This document shows, piece by piece, positions 45,441 through 58,435 of a stretch of 64,000 nt of DNA. This DNA is from Adiantum capillus-veneris (taxonomy: Eukaryota > Streptophyta > Polypodiopsida > Polypodiales > Pteridaceae). The notes under the pieces are model-generated. The model did no database searches and had not been told where the DNA came from. It saw nothing but the letters and a program-made list of their open reading frames with translations. Made by a program: the position numbers and the translations under genes. The stretch spans positions 12,594,912 through 12,658,911 of the forward strand of contig CM043965.1 in NCBI GenBank assembly GCA_014529385.2, written 5' to 3'. Positions within the stretch are counted from its first letter, which is position 1, and each line of letters starts with the position of its first letter.

Positions 45441-47521
45441 CAGATTGCTCCCCTCCTCCTATCTATCAGGAGGAAGTTGTTACATTGGAGCTCCGCACGA
45501 CTTTCTTTGGTTGACAGAGTTGTAGTGGCCAACTAGGTGTTGTTGGCTACTATGTAGTACATCACTTCTTGCTAGATCTTCTGGAGTTCTTGTATCAGCC
45601 AGGTAGAGTGGCTGATCAAGAATTTCCTTTGGTCAGGGCGAGACACTCTGACAACCCGGGCCAAAGTGGCTTGGCAGGTCATCATTCTTCCTTGTTCCCA
45701 AGGAGGGCTTGGGATCATAGACCCAACAAAGCAGAGCAGAGCCCTTCTTGGGAAGTTCATCGTCCGAGGTCTTATTCCATATGAGGAGCCCTGGAAGGAG
45801 TTACAATGGCTTCATGCTAAGGTGCCTCAGGCAGGAGGCCCCTGGCAACCTTCAACCAGATGGATCTTCATAGAGATGCGTAGAGTTGGTTTGAGCAGGA
45901 GACTGGAGGATCTCTTCGCTGTGGGGTTGCTTCAATCTTGGGAGCACTTGCGGCAAGGCCTGGAGCAGCGTCAGCCTACTTGCACGGAGGAGCGCCTGCG
46001 ACAACCCCTTGTTTGGAACCCCATGGTTAGCACTCAGAGAGGTCACTTGGTTGGTAATCGGCCTCATGTTTCCTAGGGTTCCATGCCAGCGGGTCCATCA
46101 CGCTCTTTAGGTGACTGGTTACAATTTTCAGGCTTGTTAGAGGAGCTACAGGGCTTTCAACTACAGGGCATGAGAGGGGTGCAGAGCATGTGCTAGGACA
46201 TCTCAGAGGCAGTACCAGTTGAGTGGCTCACGCCTCTCGAGTCACCAGCACCCAGATGGATGGGAGCCTTCACGTGATTGGAGGTTGTCATGTCTATTTG
46301 GGCTTGTTCAGAGATTGTTCCTTCCCTGTTTTTTGAGCTACAGGGTGAGGGACTCTTACAACGAGTTGCAGTAGAGGCCCGCAGGTGGCAGAGTGCTATT
46401 TTCAGAGGATTCGAGTGGTGGGCATCTGTGGGAGGACTTGTGTCATCGATCCTGACTCAACTGCTCTTACGACTGGACATTGGAGACTGTGGGCTTGCGA
46501 GTGCTGTCCACTAGCATGAGTACAGTGGAATCCTAGAGAGTGGCTTTGGAGGGACCCCTTCTCTTCTGCAAACCACCCAGGTGTCCCTTTCTTTCAGTAC
46601 ACTGTTCGACTGGGACGTCACATACTGGCAGCATAGAGAGAGGCTCGCCCTACTGCAACACCTCATTGGCAGGAGGAGGGTCTCACAGCTGAGTTCTTGG
46701 CAGCTTTTTGGGAGAGGTTGTGGGACTCCAGACTGCCGAGACGAGTCACTTTGTTTCAGGGGCTGGTGGTACACAGAGCTATAGCAGTTGGAGATGGCTG
46801 GTGCATAGTGGCCTCTCGTCCGCATGCACAGCTTGTGACCATCTTATGGAGAGTTAGCATCACGATCTTTGGAACTATCCCTTGGCACAACAGGTGTGGC
46901 TTCATGTTCTTCGGCTGATGCACGCTCTTTCCACCGCTTGGCAATAGACTTGGGGGGCAGCTCCTTGGTCCATTCTCACGGGCCGGACACTTCAGTTTGA
47001 GCTATCATCCACCAGAAGGATGATAGTGATGCAGGGGGGCGACCTACACTCCAGCCTGCCATAGAGCTTACTCCATGGGAGTGGTGCAGTGAGACAAAGG
47101 TGTGTTGGGAGCTCATCAGTGGCCTGACACTCTGGTTCATCTGGCGGGCCCGTTGCTTCCGCATCTTCGTGGCTCTCCATGTACCACCAGTAGACTGTTT
47201 GGGATCTTTGGCTTGAGCTTGTTCATACTCTCAGACTCCACGACAGTTCCGACCGCATGCGGGAGTGCAGAGAGGCTTTCCTTCGACTTTGGCATCCTGG
47301 GCCATTTTTCACCATGGTCCAGGGTGTGCTCAGATGGCACTACCATCCACCTATGTGGCTCTTCCCTCCTCCTATCCCCTGATCTAGCCTCATTGTACAT
47401 ATGTTGTTTTTTCATTGGGAGAGTCTCCCCATCATGATTGTTGTAGTCCTCTCTTGTAGAGGAGGTTGTAGCCTCATGGGCAGTTTCATTAACTAATAGA
47501 AGGATCTTTTTCTCGAAAAAA
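45441..47521 (+). pseudogene. LINE-B C-terminal region and 3' end
   Basis: Broken frames carry AWQVIILPCSQGGLGIIDP (RT connection; compare GGLGLLNL in LINE-A) and GAFWERLWDSRLPRRV-like, CIVASRPHAQLVTILWRV segments of the zf-RVT type. The 3' UTR ends ATCTTTTTCTCGAAAAAAA before the TSD. Confidence 0.75.
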
Positions 47522-47536
47522 AGTCACATTTGTGCA
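47522..47536. repeat. LINE-B target-site duplication, right
   Basis: AGTCACATTTGTGCA; one mismatch to 40549-40563. Confidence 0.75.
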
Positions 47537-47538
47537 CG

Positions 47539-48045
<507 letters not shown>

Positions 48046-48850
48046 GCTTTAAAAAAACATTGTCCAGCAAATGCTCCTTACAATTATTTTAAAAGTTCCC
48101 CTTATAGGGAGGTATTTAAAAAAAAAAGAAGAACAAAAAGTGGGTCCCTCTTGCCCGTTTAACTCAAGGGCTCCTCTTTCTTAAAAGGGGGTTGATTTTT
48201 CATCCACTTGGGAGTAGCCTTTTAGCACTTTTGGTGAGATGTCGACACCTCAGCACTTGACTCTCCCTTCATACCTTGAAAGTTCTCCACTCAAGCCCAT
48301 TTTGGTTGTCATGGCACCGTGACAACACAAAGGGGCCTCTTGTATCTCAATAAAAGGTTTGGCCTCGTGTGAGCATCGCGTGGGAGAAAGCCCCACAAGA
48401 CTGCCACGTCACCTGTGCCACCAACCGCCAACGTAGGGCCGCATGTGGTCGCCATGGCCAGAGCTCCCAATGCTCTCCCTTTCACTTATGATGCCCTTAG
48501 GAGGGACCCCCTTTATGCCTTATACTCTACGTCCCATTTGGATATGGGCTACTCGGCTCGCCACATGGTACCCGCTAGTTTATAAGCCCTCCAAGGCACT
48601 TCAAAGTTTTCCAAATTCACCACAGAAACCTCAAAAAATATTTTATTTCCCCCCAAATTCCACCTCATGCCATCTGATGCTCATCGACCCGGCGAGATCG
48701 AGTCGTAAAGACAAAGTTTCCAGTTTTGATTTCCACAAACCTAGCCACATTTCGATCTTCTCAGGTCCGCCCTTTGAGGCCATAAAAAATTGAGAAAATC
48801 ATATGGCAACTACCCCCCGCCCTTTAACACCAACTTGAGACTACAATATC
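48046..48850. other. Probable remainder of gypsy-4 3' LTR; no gene
   Basis: Leader/LTR-like mixed sequence without a coding frame. No partner copy remains on the right side, so the boundary with the internal region is unknown. Confidence 0.5.
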
Positions 48851-49682
48851 TTGGTCCATAGGAGCCCATTTCACGAGTTGTCCATTTTGGCTAATCCGAT
48901 ACATTGCACGTGACATTCTTGAACCTGGTCAAGGCCCAAAATCTCTCAGTGGGTACGCTCCCCAATGCGGGAAATTTGGCCCATAAATGGCCCTAGATAA
49001 GTATTCTACCAGCCATAACTATTTTCCTAGAGCTCCGATCAACAATCCGAGCAGATCGGCATGCTCCATAATTTGAGCACTCTAATCCATGATGGAATAC
49101 CTCTTGTGAACAACTACCTAATTTAGGATCTCATTTTGAAACAACAAGTAGTGATTCCTCTTGGTCATCTCATTCAATGGCTTGTAAATTGACACACATC
49201 CGCCATTTTCCATTTTTCTTAGGAGTGATAACCACTAGGGAAACCCAGTCAGACTACCTACATCTAATAGCTACTTGATCTCCTGCCAAAGAGCTTCCTT
49301 CTCAATTTCTCCCAACCTTCTTCTTTAGGCTTTTACCCTTCCTTGAGGATTATCTAGTGCTCAACACCCTTTGCTCCTTGTAGATCCTTGTACTCCATTG
49401 CAAACAAATTTGGAAAGCAGGCACACAACTGGACATAGCTCTCTTTCTCTTGCTTGGTCAAATCTCCACTTAGCATATTGACCACTTCTTTCACACATAT
49501 GCCATGAAAATGCGGTTGCACCTCCTATTTTGCATGAGAGTATTCCATGGTGATTCCAAACAAATCAGCATCAATCTTTAGCATATCATCCTTGCTTTCC
49601 TCTTCCTACGTATCTATATAGACTTCAGCAAAGGCGGTCTCCATCTCGTACTCACAGCTCGTTGTGTCATCCTCATATCTTG
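48850..49682 (-). pseudogene. gypsy-4 internal remnant (start of RT region)
   Basis: Minus-strand pieces at about 49120-49480 match the part of gypsy-3 around its YEEIRGFKGKEMHI segment and the RT start: YKDLQGAKGVEH is readable near 49360, followed by broken KWKMADVCQFTSH-like RT. Stops are frequent. Sequence near 49015-49085 (CATAACTATTTTCCTAGAGC) resembles the inverted-repeat arms at 11.0 and 14.5 kb. Confidence 0.6.
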
Positions 49683-49686
49683 CCGC
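49683..49686. repeat. gypsy-3 target-site duplication, left
   Basis: CCGC, repeated at 58432-58435. Confidence 0.7.
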
Positions 49687-50832
49687 TGTGAGCGGGATGG
49701 AAACACACACAGCGCCTCTATAACGATCCGACACACACTCTTGGAATGATACAAACACACACTATGGGGCACCACTCGGCTTACACAACACACCTGGCCG
49801 AGACAGGGAACACACCTCTGGAGTGAGAGGAGAGAGACTATCCACTTGCCCACTCCACACAGACACACACACACACATACACACACCCAAAAAACTCAGC
49901 TCAAAAGGGGAGAATTTCTGATGTTTAGATACAATTGAGCTTGGGCCAGCACCAATGGGGCAAATAGCTCACACAATATGGGTAAAATAAGCCAGATACA
50001 ATCACAAACTAGAGCAGAAACTTCGCTCATAGGAGAAACTTACACAGAAAAACAACAGGAAAAGAGTGAGGAATTTGGAAAAATGGACAGTGCCATCGCG
50101 TCCGGAACGGCCCAAAACCCCAGTCTACAATGTCAAAGTGCTCAAATCTGACCTCGGATGAGCAGTTTACGGTCAAAACAGGCTCCAAAATGAGCAAAAA
50201 CACACCTGCGGCTGTTCCTCCTCCCTTCTCCACGTTTTTTTCTGGTCTTTTCTCTGTTTTTTCAGGTCCCACACTTAGCTTTATTAGTTGGGCACCCTTG
50301 GCCTTTTAGATGACCTCAAACGGACCCCGAACAGGCCAAAAACTGACCTCGCAGTGCATAGTTGTCACCTTTTTGCATCATTTGCGCACCTGGCACTCAG
50401 CTTTTTTCCAATAATGCATCTCGCCACCACATGAAGTGGCCCCAAAAAGTGGTCCTAATGATGAACTTTTTGCATAACTCTCACAAGAAAACACCCACGT
50501 TGTGTCCGTCCTCATCCGCGTGCAAATATTGACCTCGTTCGCCCTCCTGACGCCACTAGATGCCATCTGACGCACCTGCTAACCTCACGTCGTCGGCCCG
50601 CGGATAGCTTCCTCGAGAAGTTTTACGCGCTATAAACTCCTCATTATTGTAGAAAAAACATACTAGTATTGATAATAGTGAAAATCGCTGCACTAGGTAC
50701 ATGTTGTCCTACCTGTACACATGTGGGCCCCACGTAACCACCTGGCTATGGAAATTGGGTAATCCTTTATTCGATGCACCATGCATGTGTATGTACATAT
50801 GCGCAATCCCTTGCTCAAAAAAACTCCTGAAA
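49687..50832 (-). repeat. gypsy-3 3' LTR
   Basis: Begins TGTGAGCGGG on the plus strand. Its outer-equivalent end reads TGAAA where the other LTR has TGACA. Contains ACAC repeats near 49862. Confidence 0.94.
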
Positions 50833-50860
50833 TAATTTGCCCATCTCCTAGCCTGCTAGA

Positions 50861-52852
50861 TCATTCATGATCAGCAGCAGCAAAGAGAGATATAAGACTC
50901 GCCGCATCACAGGTCTCGTCATCCTTCACCAACATTGCTTGCTCCACACACAGCTCATCTTGCTCCACCATCATCAATCTAGCATGATACAATTTAAGAC
51001 GCAACCCATTTACCCTTGACTTATGTAGAACACCATCCAGGTTAGCGAGCTGATATGTGCCATTTGGAAAACACTCCACTACCTTGAAAGGGCCTTCCCA
51101 CTTAATTTGAAACTTCTTTTGGAAGGTGTTGTCCAGCTTACTGTTGTAGCGCAAAACCAAGTCATGTTTCTTGATACCCTTACTTTTGACCTTTTCATTT
51201 ATCTTTGCCAAAGCCCTATCTTGCATCTGCCCATAATGTTCCAATGCACTCATCCTATCCAACTGAACCTCTTGTAGTTGTAAGAGCCTCTCTTCGAATG
51301 CATCACTAGGCGGCCCAAGCAACTTCTCTAACATCTTGACCGCAGGCAACTCTACTTCCACAGGCAATAGTGCTTCTTTTCCATACACCAAATGAAATGG
51401 AGTAAACCCTGTACCTGTCTTCACCGAAGTACGGTAAGCCCATAATGCACTAGGCAATTCCAAATCCCAATTCTTTCCTTGGTGCTCTGTCACTTTCGAA
51501 AGAATCTGTACCAACTCACCATTGAATCTTTCATTTAATCCATTACACTGTGGGTAATAAGGAGTGGTATGCTGGTGCCTAATCTTCATCTTTGTGCATA
51601 AGAAGTCTAGCAGTTTAGCTCTAAATCCTGGCCCCTTACCTGAAAGTAGCTCTAATGGCACCCCAAACTTGCAACATATTTCATCATACACAAATTTTGC
51701 CACATCCTTTGCAGTGATCTGTTTTACTGCTATAGCCTCTGCCCATCTAGAGAGATAGTCCACAGCCGTCAAGATATAGCTTTTGCCCCTGCTTGTGATA
51801 GGTAACGGGCCTATTGCATCAATTCCCCACTTTTCAAACACATCAAACGCCATAATGGTTTTTTGTAGCTCTGGCTTCAACACTCTCTTCCCAAATGCTT
51901 GACACTTATTGCAAGACCTACACCAATGGTGAACATCCTTGTGCAAACTAGGCCATACATACCCCTCTTGCAAAATCTTATGCAAGGTGATCTTTAGAGC
52001 AAAATGGCCACCACATGCGCCTTCATGATTCTCTTCCAACACTCTGTAAAGCTCCTCCCGCCAAGGTACACGTCTCAACACGAGATCAGTCCCTTTCATG
52101 TATAAGACATCACCAATCAATTTGTACCTGTATGCTCTACGCACAAAGCCATACTTCTTAGACTTCTGAATCTCCTTTGGAATGATTCCTGTTAGCAAAA
52201 ACTCCTCTTCTTGAGCCAAACTTTCCCGGCCATGATAAAGAGGTAAAGTGGTCCTCAACACGAATAGCTCCCCAATCATGCCTTGAGCTACTTCATGTGC
52301 CTCTCCATTTAGAGCACGTTCAATGTGTCTGATGATCCATGCTTCGAACTTTTTTAACAGGCCTTTAATTCTGAAGCACATTTCCTTCAATGAGGTGTTC
52401 TTGCTCTTCCACACACCCAGCACTTGCTTCACCACTAACAAGGCATCACCTTTTATGCTCAACCTTCGAACCCCATGCTTCAAACAAATGTGTAATCCGG
52501 CTTCCAGAGTAGCATATTCAGCCTCATTGTTACTATGAGCATCCAATTTGAACCCTCTCTTGCATACTAGCTTCCCCTCTGGATCATAAAGTGCTATACC
52601 CCCTGAAGCTGCATCGTGGCTCTTTTTGTATGAACCATCAAAGAACAATACATGTGCATTGCTGATCTGTGGCACTTCTTCAACTACCTTTCTCACCACA
52701 TCTTCCTTAACAATAAGGGGATTCTCCTTGTAGGTCAACAAATCAGCTAGGGTAGCCCTTGTACTGTCTTCCACTAGAAAAGAGAACTCAAACTCTTGCA
52801 GCTCAATTACCCATTTCTTGGCCACATTTGACATGTTAGTGCCATTAATTAA
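50861..52852 (-). pseudogene. gypsy-3 archaeal-type RNase H and integrase
   Basis: After the second TAG the frame carries a second RNase H: VLFFDGSYKKSHDAASGGIA, NNEAEYATLEAGLHICLKHG, LSIKGDALLVVKQVLG (about 52320-52680). Then comes the integrase: HEGACGGHFA...CRSCNKCQAFGK finger, WGIDAIGPLPIT (first Asp), LLSGKGPGFRAKLL and YYPQCNGLNERFNGEL (Glu). The second catalytic Asp, normally in an SD.G context, reads Gly (about 51640), which should abolish integration. The C-terminus (FQIKWEGPFKVVECFPNGTY) lacks a chromodomain. Confidence 0.92.
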
Positions 52853-55800
52853 CTATGGCAAAAAGGCATAACTCGTTAAGAAAACAAAAGGCCGTGGTAG
52901 CAAGTAATGACGAAATCGTTGACATTCAAATATTACACTGGCCATCACTAGCTCTACTTCCGATAACTTTCTCTCCGCTACCAACTTCACTCGGCTTGCA
53001 CAATACACTGGCCTCATATAATGGCTGCCCTTCCCCTTTTGCAATAGCATGTCTCCAATGGCATCATCCCCTACTGATGGATTTACATAAAAAACTTTCT
53101 CCCAATCAGGAGCCTGCATGGCTGACAACCCCCCTAACACCTCTTTCACCTCTTGAAACACTTCTTCACACTTGTCATCCCATTGCAATGGATCATGCTT
53201 TGCCACTTGCTGTAATGGATAAAGAAGCTGCGAAGACAATGGAATAAACCGTGCCATGTACTTCACTTTGTGTATAAAGGTTGCCAATTGCTTCGTACTC
53301 GTAGGTGATGGAAGAAGAATAATAGACTTAACCTTGTCTGGATCAGCCTCAATGCCATTTTCTGACACCATGTGGCCCAATAACTTCACCCTTGGCTATG
53401 CTAGATGACATTTCTTTGGATTTAGTTGTCCTCCACATTCATCATATCGAGCCAATACCATCTGCAGCTTCTCATGGTGATCAGCCCTACTGCTATAGAC
53501 ACAGAAGTCATCCATAAAAGCTTTAACACAACTACCAATGAATGGTTCCAACACCCAATTTTCTCTCTCTTGATAGAAGGAAGGTCCATTTGACAACCCA
53601 AATGGCAATACTGTGTAGCAATAGCAGCCCCATGGCATAATAAAAGTTGTCTTTGTGCGGTCTTTAAGAGCAATCTTCAATTGAAAATAGCCTGAAAAAC
53701 CATCACACACACTGTACCTCTCATAACCTGCCACTGAATCCAAGATCTGATCAATGAATGGAAGAGGATATGGGTTCTTCTTAGTGGCTGAGTTTAAGGG
53801 TTTAAAATCTACACAAATTCTCCACTTCCCATCCTTCTTTGGACTGACTACAACTGGACTCACCCATTCTGTGGTCTCCACAGGGACTATGAACCCTGCC
53901 TTCAATAACTTGTCCACCTCTTCTCGCAAGGCTTCCATTTTCTCTTGACCCATCCTTCTTAGCCTTTGCCGCACTGGCTTAGCTCCTTCTTTCAGATCTA
54001 TATGCATCTCTTTGCCCTTGAACCCTCTGATCTCTTCATATGAAGTAATGAACAAATCAGGAAAACTAGCCAGCATGTGCAAATATATATCCTTCTCCAT
54101 AGCTGAGAGGTCTCCACTGATCATTTGTGTCATCAATTCCTGCTTCTTTGACAACTCAACCTTGGTTTGCATCAGCCCTTCAATCACTTCATAAGGCCCT
54201 TCACTTTCATCTTCAACCTCATTCGCAAATGCAACTAAACCAATCTCCTGGATTTCTTTGTCCATCAAAAGAAATGCAACATCAGCATCCTCATCACTGC
54301 TGGTAGTGCTATCACTGTCCTCATCTGTCACCGTGGAAGAGTCTTCATCACTAGACTCATTCTCATCTTCATAAAGCTCCTCTAATCGTTTCCTTGTGTC
54401 CATATTATAAAGCTTCTTGGTACCTGTCTTTCCATAGAGGCTAATCGTACCATGTCGCCAATCTTGAACAGCTCCCACTGCACGTAACCATGGTCTGCCC
54501 AATATAATAGGATATGCTCCCAACCCTGCTGGCATCACATGAAAATCAACTACTGCCTTTGCATCATATGCCTCCACTTCTAAGCTCTTTACAACACCTA
54601 AGCATTTTACTTTTTGATGGTTTGCCAATCTGATTCGAAAACCTAACACCCCAGCCACTGTGAGACCCATCTTCTCAACGCATGAGTGTGTTATGACGCA
54701 TATTTGGGCTCCGCCATCCACATAACCTTGTCCCAAATTTTTCCTTTTATGCCACACATCTACTATTGGACAAATGTCTGGTAGCTCGTCCATTGCCAAC
54801 ACCTTCACTGAACCTCTCTTTGGCTCTTTCTCCATTGGGTTAACCATCCTCTTCCACTGTCGCTTTAGCTTAGGCACCATCTCTATAAGCTGCCCAAAAG
54901 TAACATCTACCTTCCTGCTCGTCAGATCCTCCTTCAAGTCATAGCTTAATTGCCCATCCCCTAGTGGAAAATCTGAAACATGAAACTTTCGACGAGCTCT
55001 CCTTTTCCTCTTGGCCTTGATATGCTCGCCTTCATGGCTCTTTCCTTTCTTCTTACTAGGACCTGAGGCACTTCTTCCTTCCTTATCCTCTGTGGTCCTC
55101 TTCCCAATAGGCATCACTAATGTATCCTCTAGCTTTGATGCCTTCTCCAAGGTGACTACACTTAGCACTTTTGTCTTTCCCTTTTCCTCCTGGGTCAGTC
55201 CACTTGTTCCTTCGTCTCCCTTAATTTCGATGCCATAATCATTTGACCTAGTTAGCACCTGTCTTGGCAATGGATACATGTCTCCCCCCATCCTTGGTGG
55301 CTTATCACATTGCGGGCTGATGTGACCCAACTCTCCACAATTATAACATGTGGGCGTCTGCCTCCAAAACCTACCATTGCTTTGTCCAACACCATTCCTA
55401 GGCCTTTCTTCACCTCCTTGCTGATTTGCAAACCTCCCTCGACCTCGATTATTTCCCACTTGACCTAGCATGTTTAGGCTGAGATTCTTCATCAAATCTA
55501 CCATTTGCCTCATGTCTTGCCTTAGCCCATCATCTTGCACTGTTGTAGTGACCACTGCTGGCATAACCTGAGTAGTAATAGGAACCACTGGTTCATGATG
55601 AACCCCTGACATGCGACCTTGTAAAGATTCTATAGGCTGAAATTCAGACCTCATTGGCAAAGACTCCACCCCTAACTGGCTCATTTTCCTCAGCTTCCAC
55701 TCTTTGTTCCTTGCTACCTCTAGTGCATCTTCATATGTCCTAGGCTTCTTTAGCTCCACTCTCCAACGTATATTCTCCCAAAGACCAGCCAAGAACCTGT

Positions 55801-56212
55801 CCTTCTTCATCATGTCAGGCGGGGGTACCTGTGGTGCTAAAGCCTTGCACATTCGCTCCCATGCCAATGAAAACTTACGTATGTACGCATCTACTGGCTC
55901 ACCTTCCTTTTGCACCAAAGCCTGTACTTCTTGCCACACATTGTCAGGATCTTCTATCTTCACAAACTCCACTTCCAACCCATGTCGTAGATTGTTCCAA
56001 CTCAACCTTACAGGTGGATCAGCCACACACAACTCCTCTTCAAATGTTTTAGACCAAACTCGTGCATCAATCTTCAAACAAATTTGGAGAAGGCGTAACA
56101 TTTGCGTAGGGTCATGAATCTGGTTGCTAATGCAGGCAACCTCCATCTTTTCCAAAAATTCTTCCACATCTTCATCACTTCTTCCATGAAACTCCGGATA
56201 AGAGAAAGCCAT
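52853..56212 (-). pseudogene. gypsy-3 gag, protease and reverse transcriptase
   Basis: Starts MAFSYPEFHGRSDEDVEEFL (56212; preferred over an ATG at 56269 because the gag core begins here). Order: gag (DPTQMLRLLQICLKIDARVW), CCHC knuckle CYNCGELGHISPQC (55308-55355), basic/acidic linkers, protease GYVDGGAQICVITHSCV (near 54710, DGG for D[ST]G), RT with WRICVDFKPLNSATKKNPYP and KAFMDDFCVYSS (near 53500-53527), first RNase H (VFYVNPSVGDDAIGDMLL). In-frame TAGs at 53396-53398 and 52853-52855 are the only interruptions of a 1783-codon frame reaching 50861. Confidence 0.93.
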
Positions 56213-56269
56213 GGCTACCCAAGTTACAATGCTTTGAGAACCCCTTTGAACACACGTGCAAGAACCCAA

Positions 56270-57261
56270 AACTTTTGACTACCCAATCCCCAGAAACTTC
56301 AATGGAGCTCAACTTTAGATAAGGACAAACACATGCACATCAAATGAATTTTCATGGTTGATCATCGGAATGACAACAGGCAAAGGACATTCCAGGATCT
56401 CTCTCAATCTTCTTGGCCCAAACATAAAGACTATGCGCTGATGGAAAAAGATCTTCCTGGACACATGAACATTAATCTGAATCCTTTGAGTTAAATGAAA
56501 AGGAGTGAAATGAGGGCCATTTTGATCATCCATTAAAGCCAACCATGAAGCTCCCAAGAAGGCACACCTGACTTATTCTCTGATTTTGCCAAAATTTCAG
56601 CAGCATAACAGCATAAATGGCTCAAAATACCAAAAGACCAGCTATCACACCTTGGAAAAATTTTGGCAGAGTTTCCCCAGAAGTAGAGCAGTAGGAACCC
56701 AAAATATAGACTGTATATGCATGTATAAACTGTCAACAATAGAACCCGAGCATCAAGTAGGAACCACTAGTACATAGCCTATGGCGAGGTCACGAAAAGG
56801 GTACTCCAGCTACCTGTATCACCGAAAAGATCTCCACATTTGAGAATCCCCTAGCTCAATAAAAACCTCACACTATCGACCCTCACACGAAGGCTAATGC
56901 AAATCGCGTATAGTCAAGTCTCAGAAATGACTATCTTCCAGACCAAGTCTCAGAAATGGCTGGGACTGCCAAATACAACCAAGTATGGCTCCACAAATGC
57001 GTACAATGGCAGTTTTCACAAGTAACGTACAATCCAGCAGACAATGCGCTCAAATAGGCGCCAAGTGATGCATACCCACAACCATTGCAAGTGACACCAC
57101 TGCTAATATATTACTGTACTCCAGCTACCTGTACCTGTGTGAATCACCTGTACCTTTACCTATCCCTGTAACCTGTAACCTGTAACATGTAATCTGCAAC
57201 CTGTAACCTGTAATCCCGAATCTCGAAGCTTGAAGCTCGAAACTGAAGGTCTTGAGTTCGA
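56270..57261 (-). other. gypsy-3 5' leader, with a ~10-bp minisatellite
   Basis: About 1 kb between PBS and gag with no supported ORF. At about 57125-57225 the element holds a tandem array of variants of CTGTAACCTG/TGTAACATGTAATC. LTR-element leaders often contain packaging signals, but none can be identified here. Confidence 0.7.
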
Positions 57262-57280
57262 TCCTCAGTGGGGGCGCCAA
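57262..57280 (-). other. gypsy-3 primer-binding site
   Basis: Minus-strand TGGCGCCCCCACTGAGGAT, a few bases inside the 5' LTR. TGGCGCC complements a tRNA ending GGCGCCA, a type used by Tat/Athila-like elements. Confidence 0.8.
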
Positions 57281-57285
57281 AAGAA

Positions 57286-58431
57286 TGTGAGCGGGATGGA
57301 AACACACACAGCGCCTCTATAACGATCCGACACACACTCTTGGAATGATACAAACACACACTATGGGGCACCACTCGGCTTACACAACACACCTGGCCGA
57401 GACAGGGAACACACCTCTGGAGTGAGAGGAGAGAGATTATCCACTTGCCCACTCCACACAGACACACACACACACATACACACACCCAAAAAACTCAGCT
57501 CAAAAGGGGATAATTTCTGATGTTTAGATACAATTGAGCTTGGGCCAACACCAATGGGGCAAATAGCTCACACAATATGGGTAAAATAAGCCAGATACAA
57601 TCACAAACTAGAGCAGAAACTTCGCTCATAGGAGAAACTTACACAGAAAAACAACAGGAAAAGAGTGAGGAATTTGGAAAAATGGACAGCGCCATCGCGT
57701 CCGGAACGGCCCAAAACCCCAGTCTACAATGTCAAAGTGCTCAAATCTGACCTCGGATGAGCAGTTTACGGTCAAAACAGGCTCCAAAATGAGCAAAAAC
57801 ACACCTGCGGCTGTTCCTCCTCCCTTCTCCACGTTTTTTTCTGGTCTTTTCTCTGTTTTTTCAGTTCCCACACTTAGCTTTATTAGTTAGGCACCCTTGG
57901 CCTTTTGGATGACCTCAAACGGACCCCGAACAGGCCAAAAACTGACCTCGCAGTGCATAGTTGTCACCTTTTTGCATCATTTGCACACCTGGCACTCAGC
58001 TTTTTTCCAATAATGCATCTCGCCACCACATGAAGTGTCCCCAAAAAGTGGTCCTAATGATGACCTTTCTGCATAACTCTCACAAGAAAACACCCACGTT
58101 GTGTCCGTCCTCATTCGCGTGCAAATATTGACCTCGTTCGCCCTCCTGACGCCACTAGATGCCATCTGACGCACCTGCTGACCTCACGTCGTCGGCCCGC
58201 GGATAGCTTCCTCGAGAAGTTTTACGCGCTATAAACTCCTCATTATTGTAGAAAAAACATACTAGTATTGATAATAGTGAAAATCACTGCACTATGTACA
58301 TGCTGTCCTACCTGTACACATGTGGGCCCCACGTAACCACCTGGCTATGGAAATTGGGTAATCCTTTATTCGATGCACCATGCATGTGTATGTACATATG
58401 CGCAATCCCTTGCTCAAAAAAACTCCTGACA
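57286..58431 (-). repeat. gypsy-3 5' LTR
   Basis: 1146 bp. Minus-strand start TGTCAGGAG, end CCCGCTCACA. Confidence 0.94.
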
Positions 58432-58435
58432 CCGC
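58432..58435. repeat. gypsy-3 target-site duplication, right
   Basis: CCGC; see 49683-49686. Confidence 0.7.

Larger units (their letters stand above)
40564..47521 (+). mobile_element. LINE-B (L1-type non-LTR retrotransposon), degenerate
   Basis: About 6.96 kb between a near-perfect 15-bp repeat, ending TTTTTCTCGAAAAAAA. Order: C-rich leader, ORF1 with DUF4283-like domain, C-rich linker, AP endonuclease, reverse transcriptase, C-terminal region. Nearly full length but carrying many stops and frameshifts. Protein sequence differs clearly from LINE-A, so it is another L1 family. Confidence 0.88.
49687..58431 (-). mobile_element. gypsy-3: Ty3/gypsy element with second RNase H (Tat-like)
   Basis: 8745 bp with two 1146-bp LTRs (49687-50832 and 57286-58431), differing by about 17 substitutions and no indel (~1.5%). 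It has a TGGCGCC-type PBS and one gag-pol frame with two TAG stops. It interrupts gypsy-4. An extra plant-type RNase H before integrase and no chromodomain point to the Tat lineage. Confidence 0.93.
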
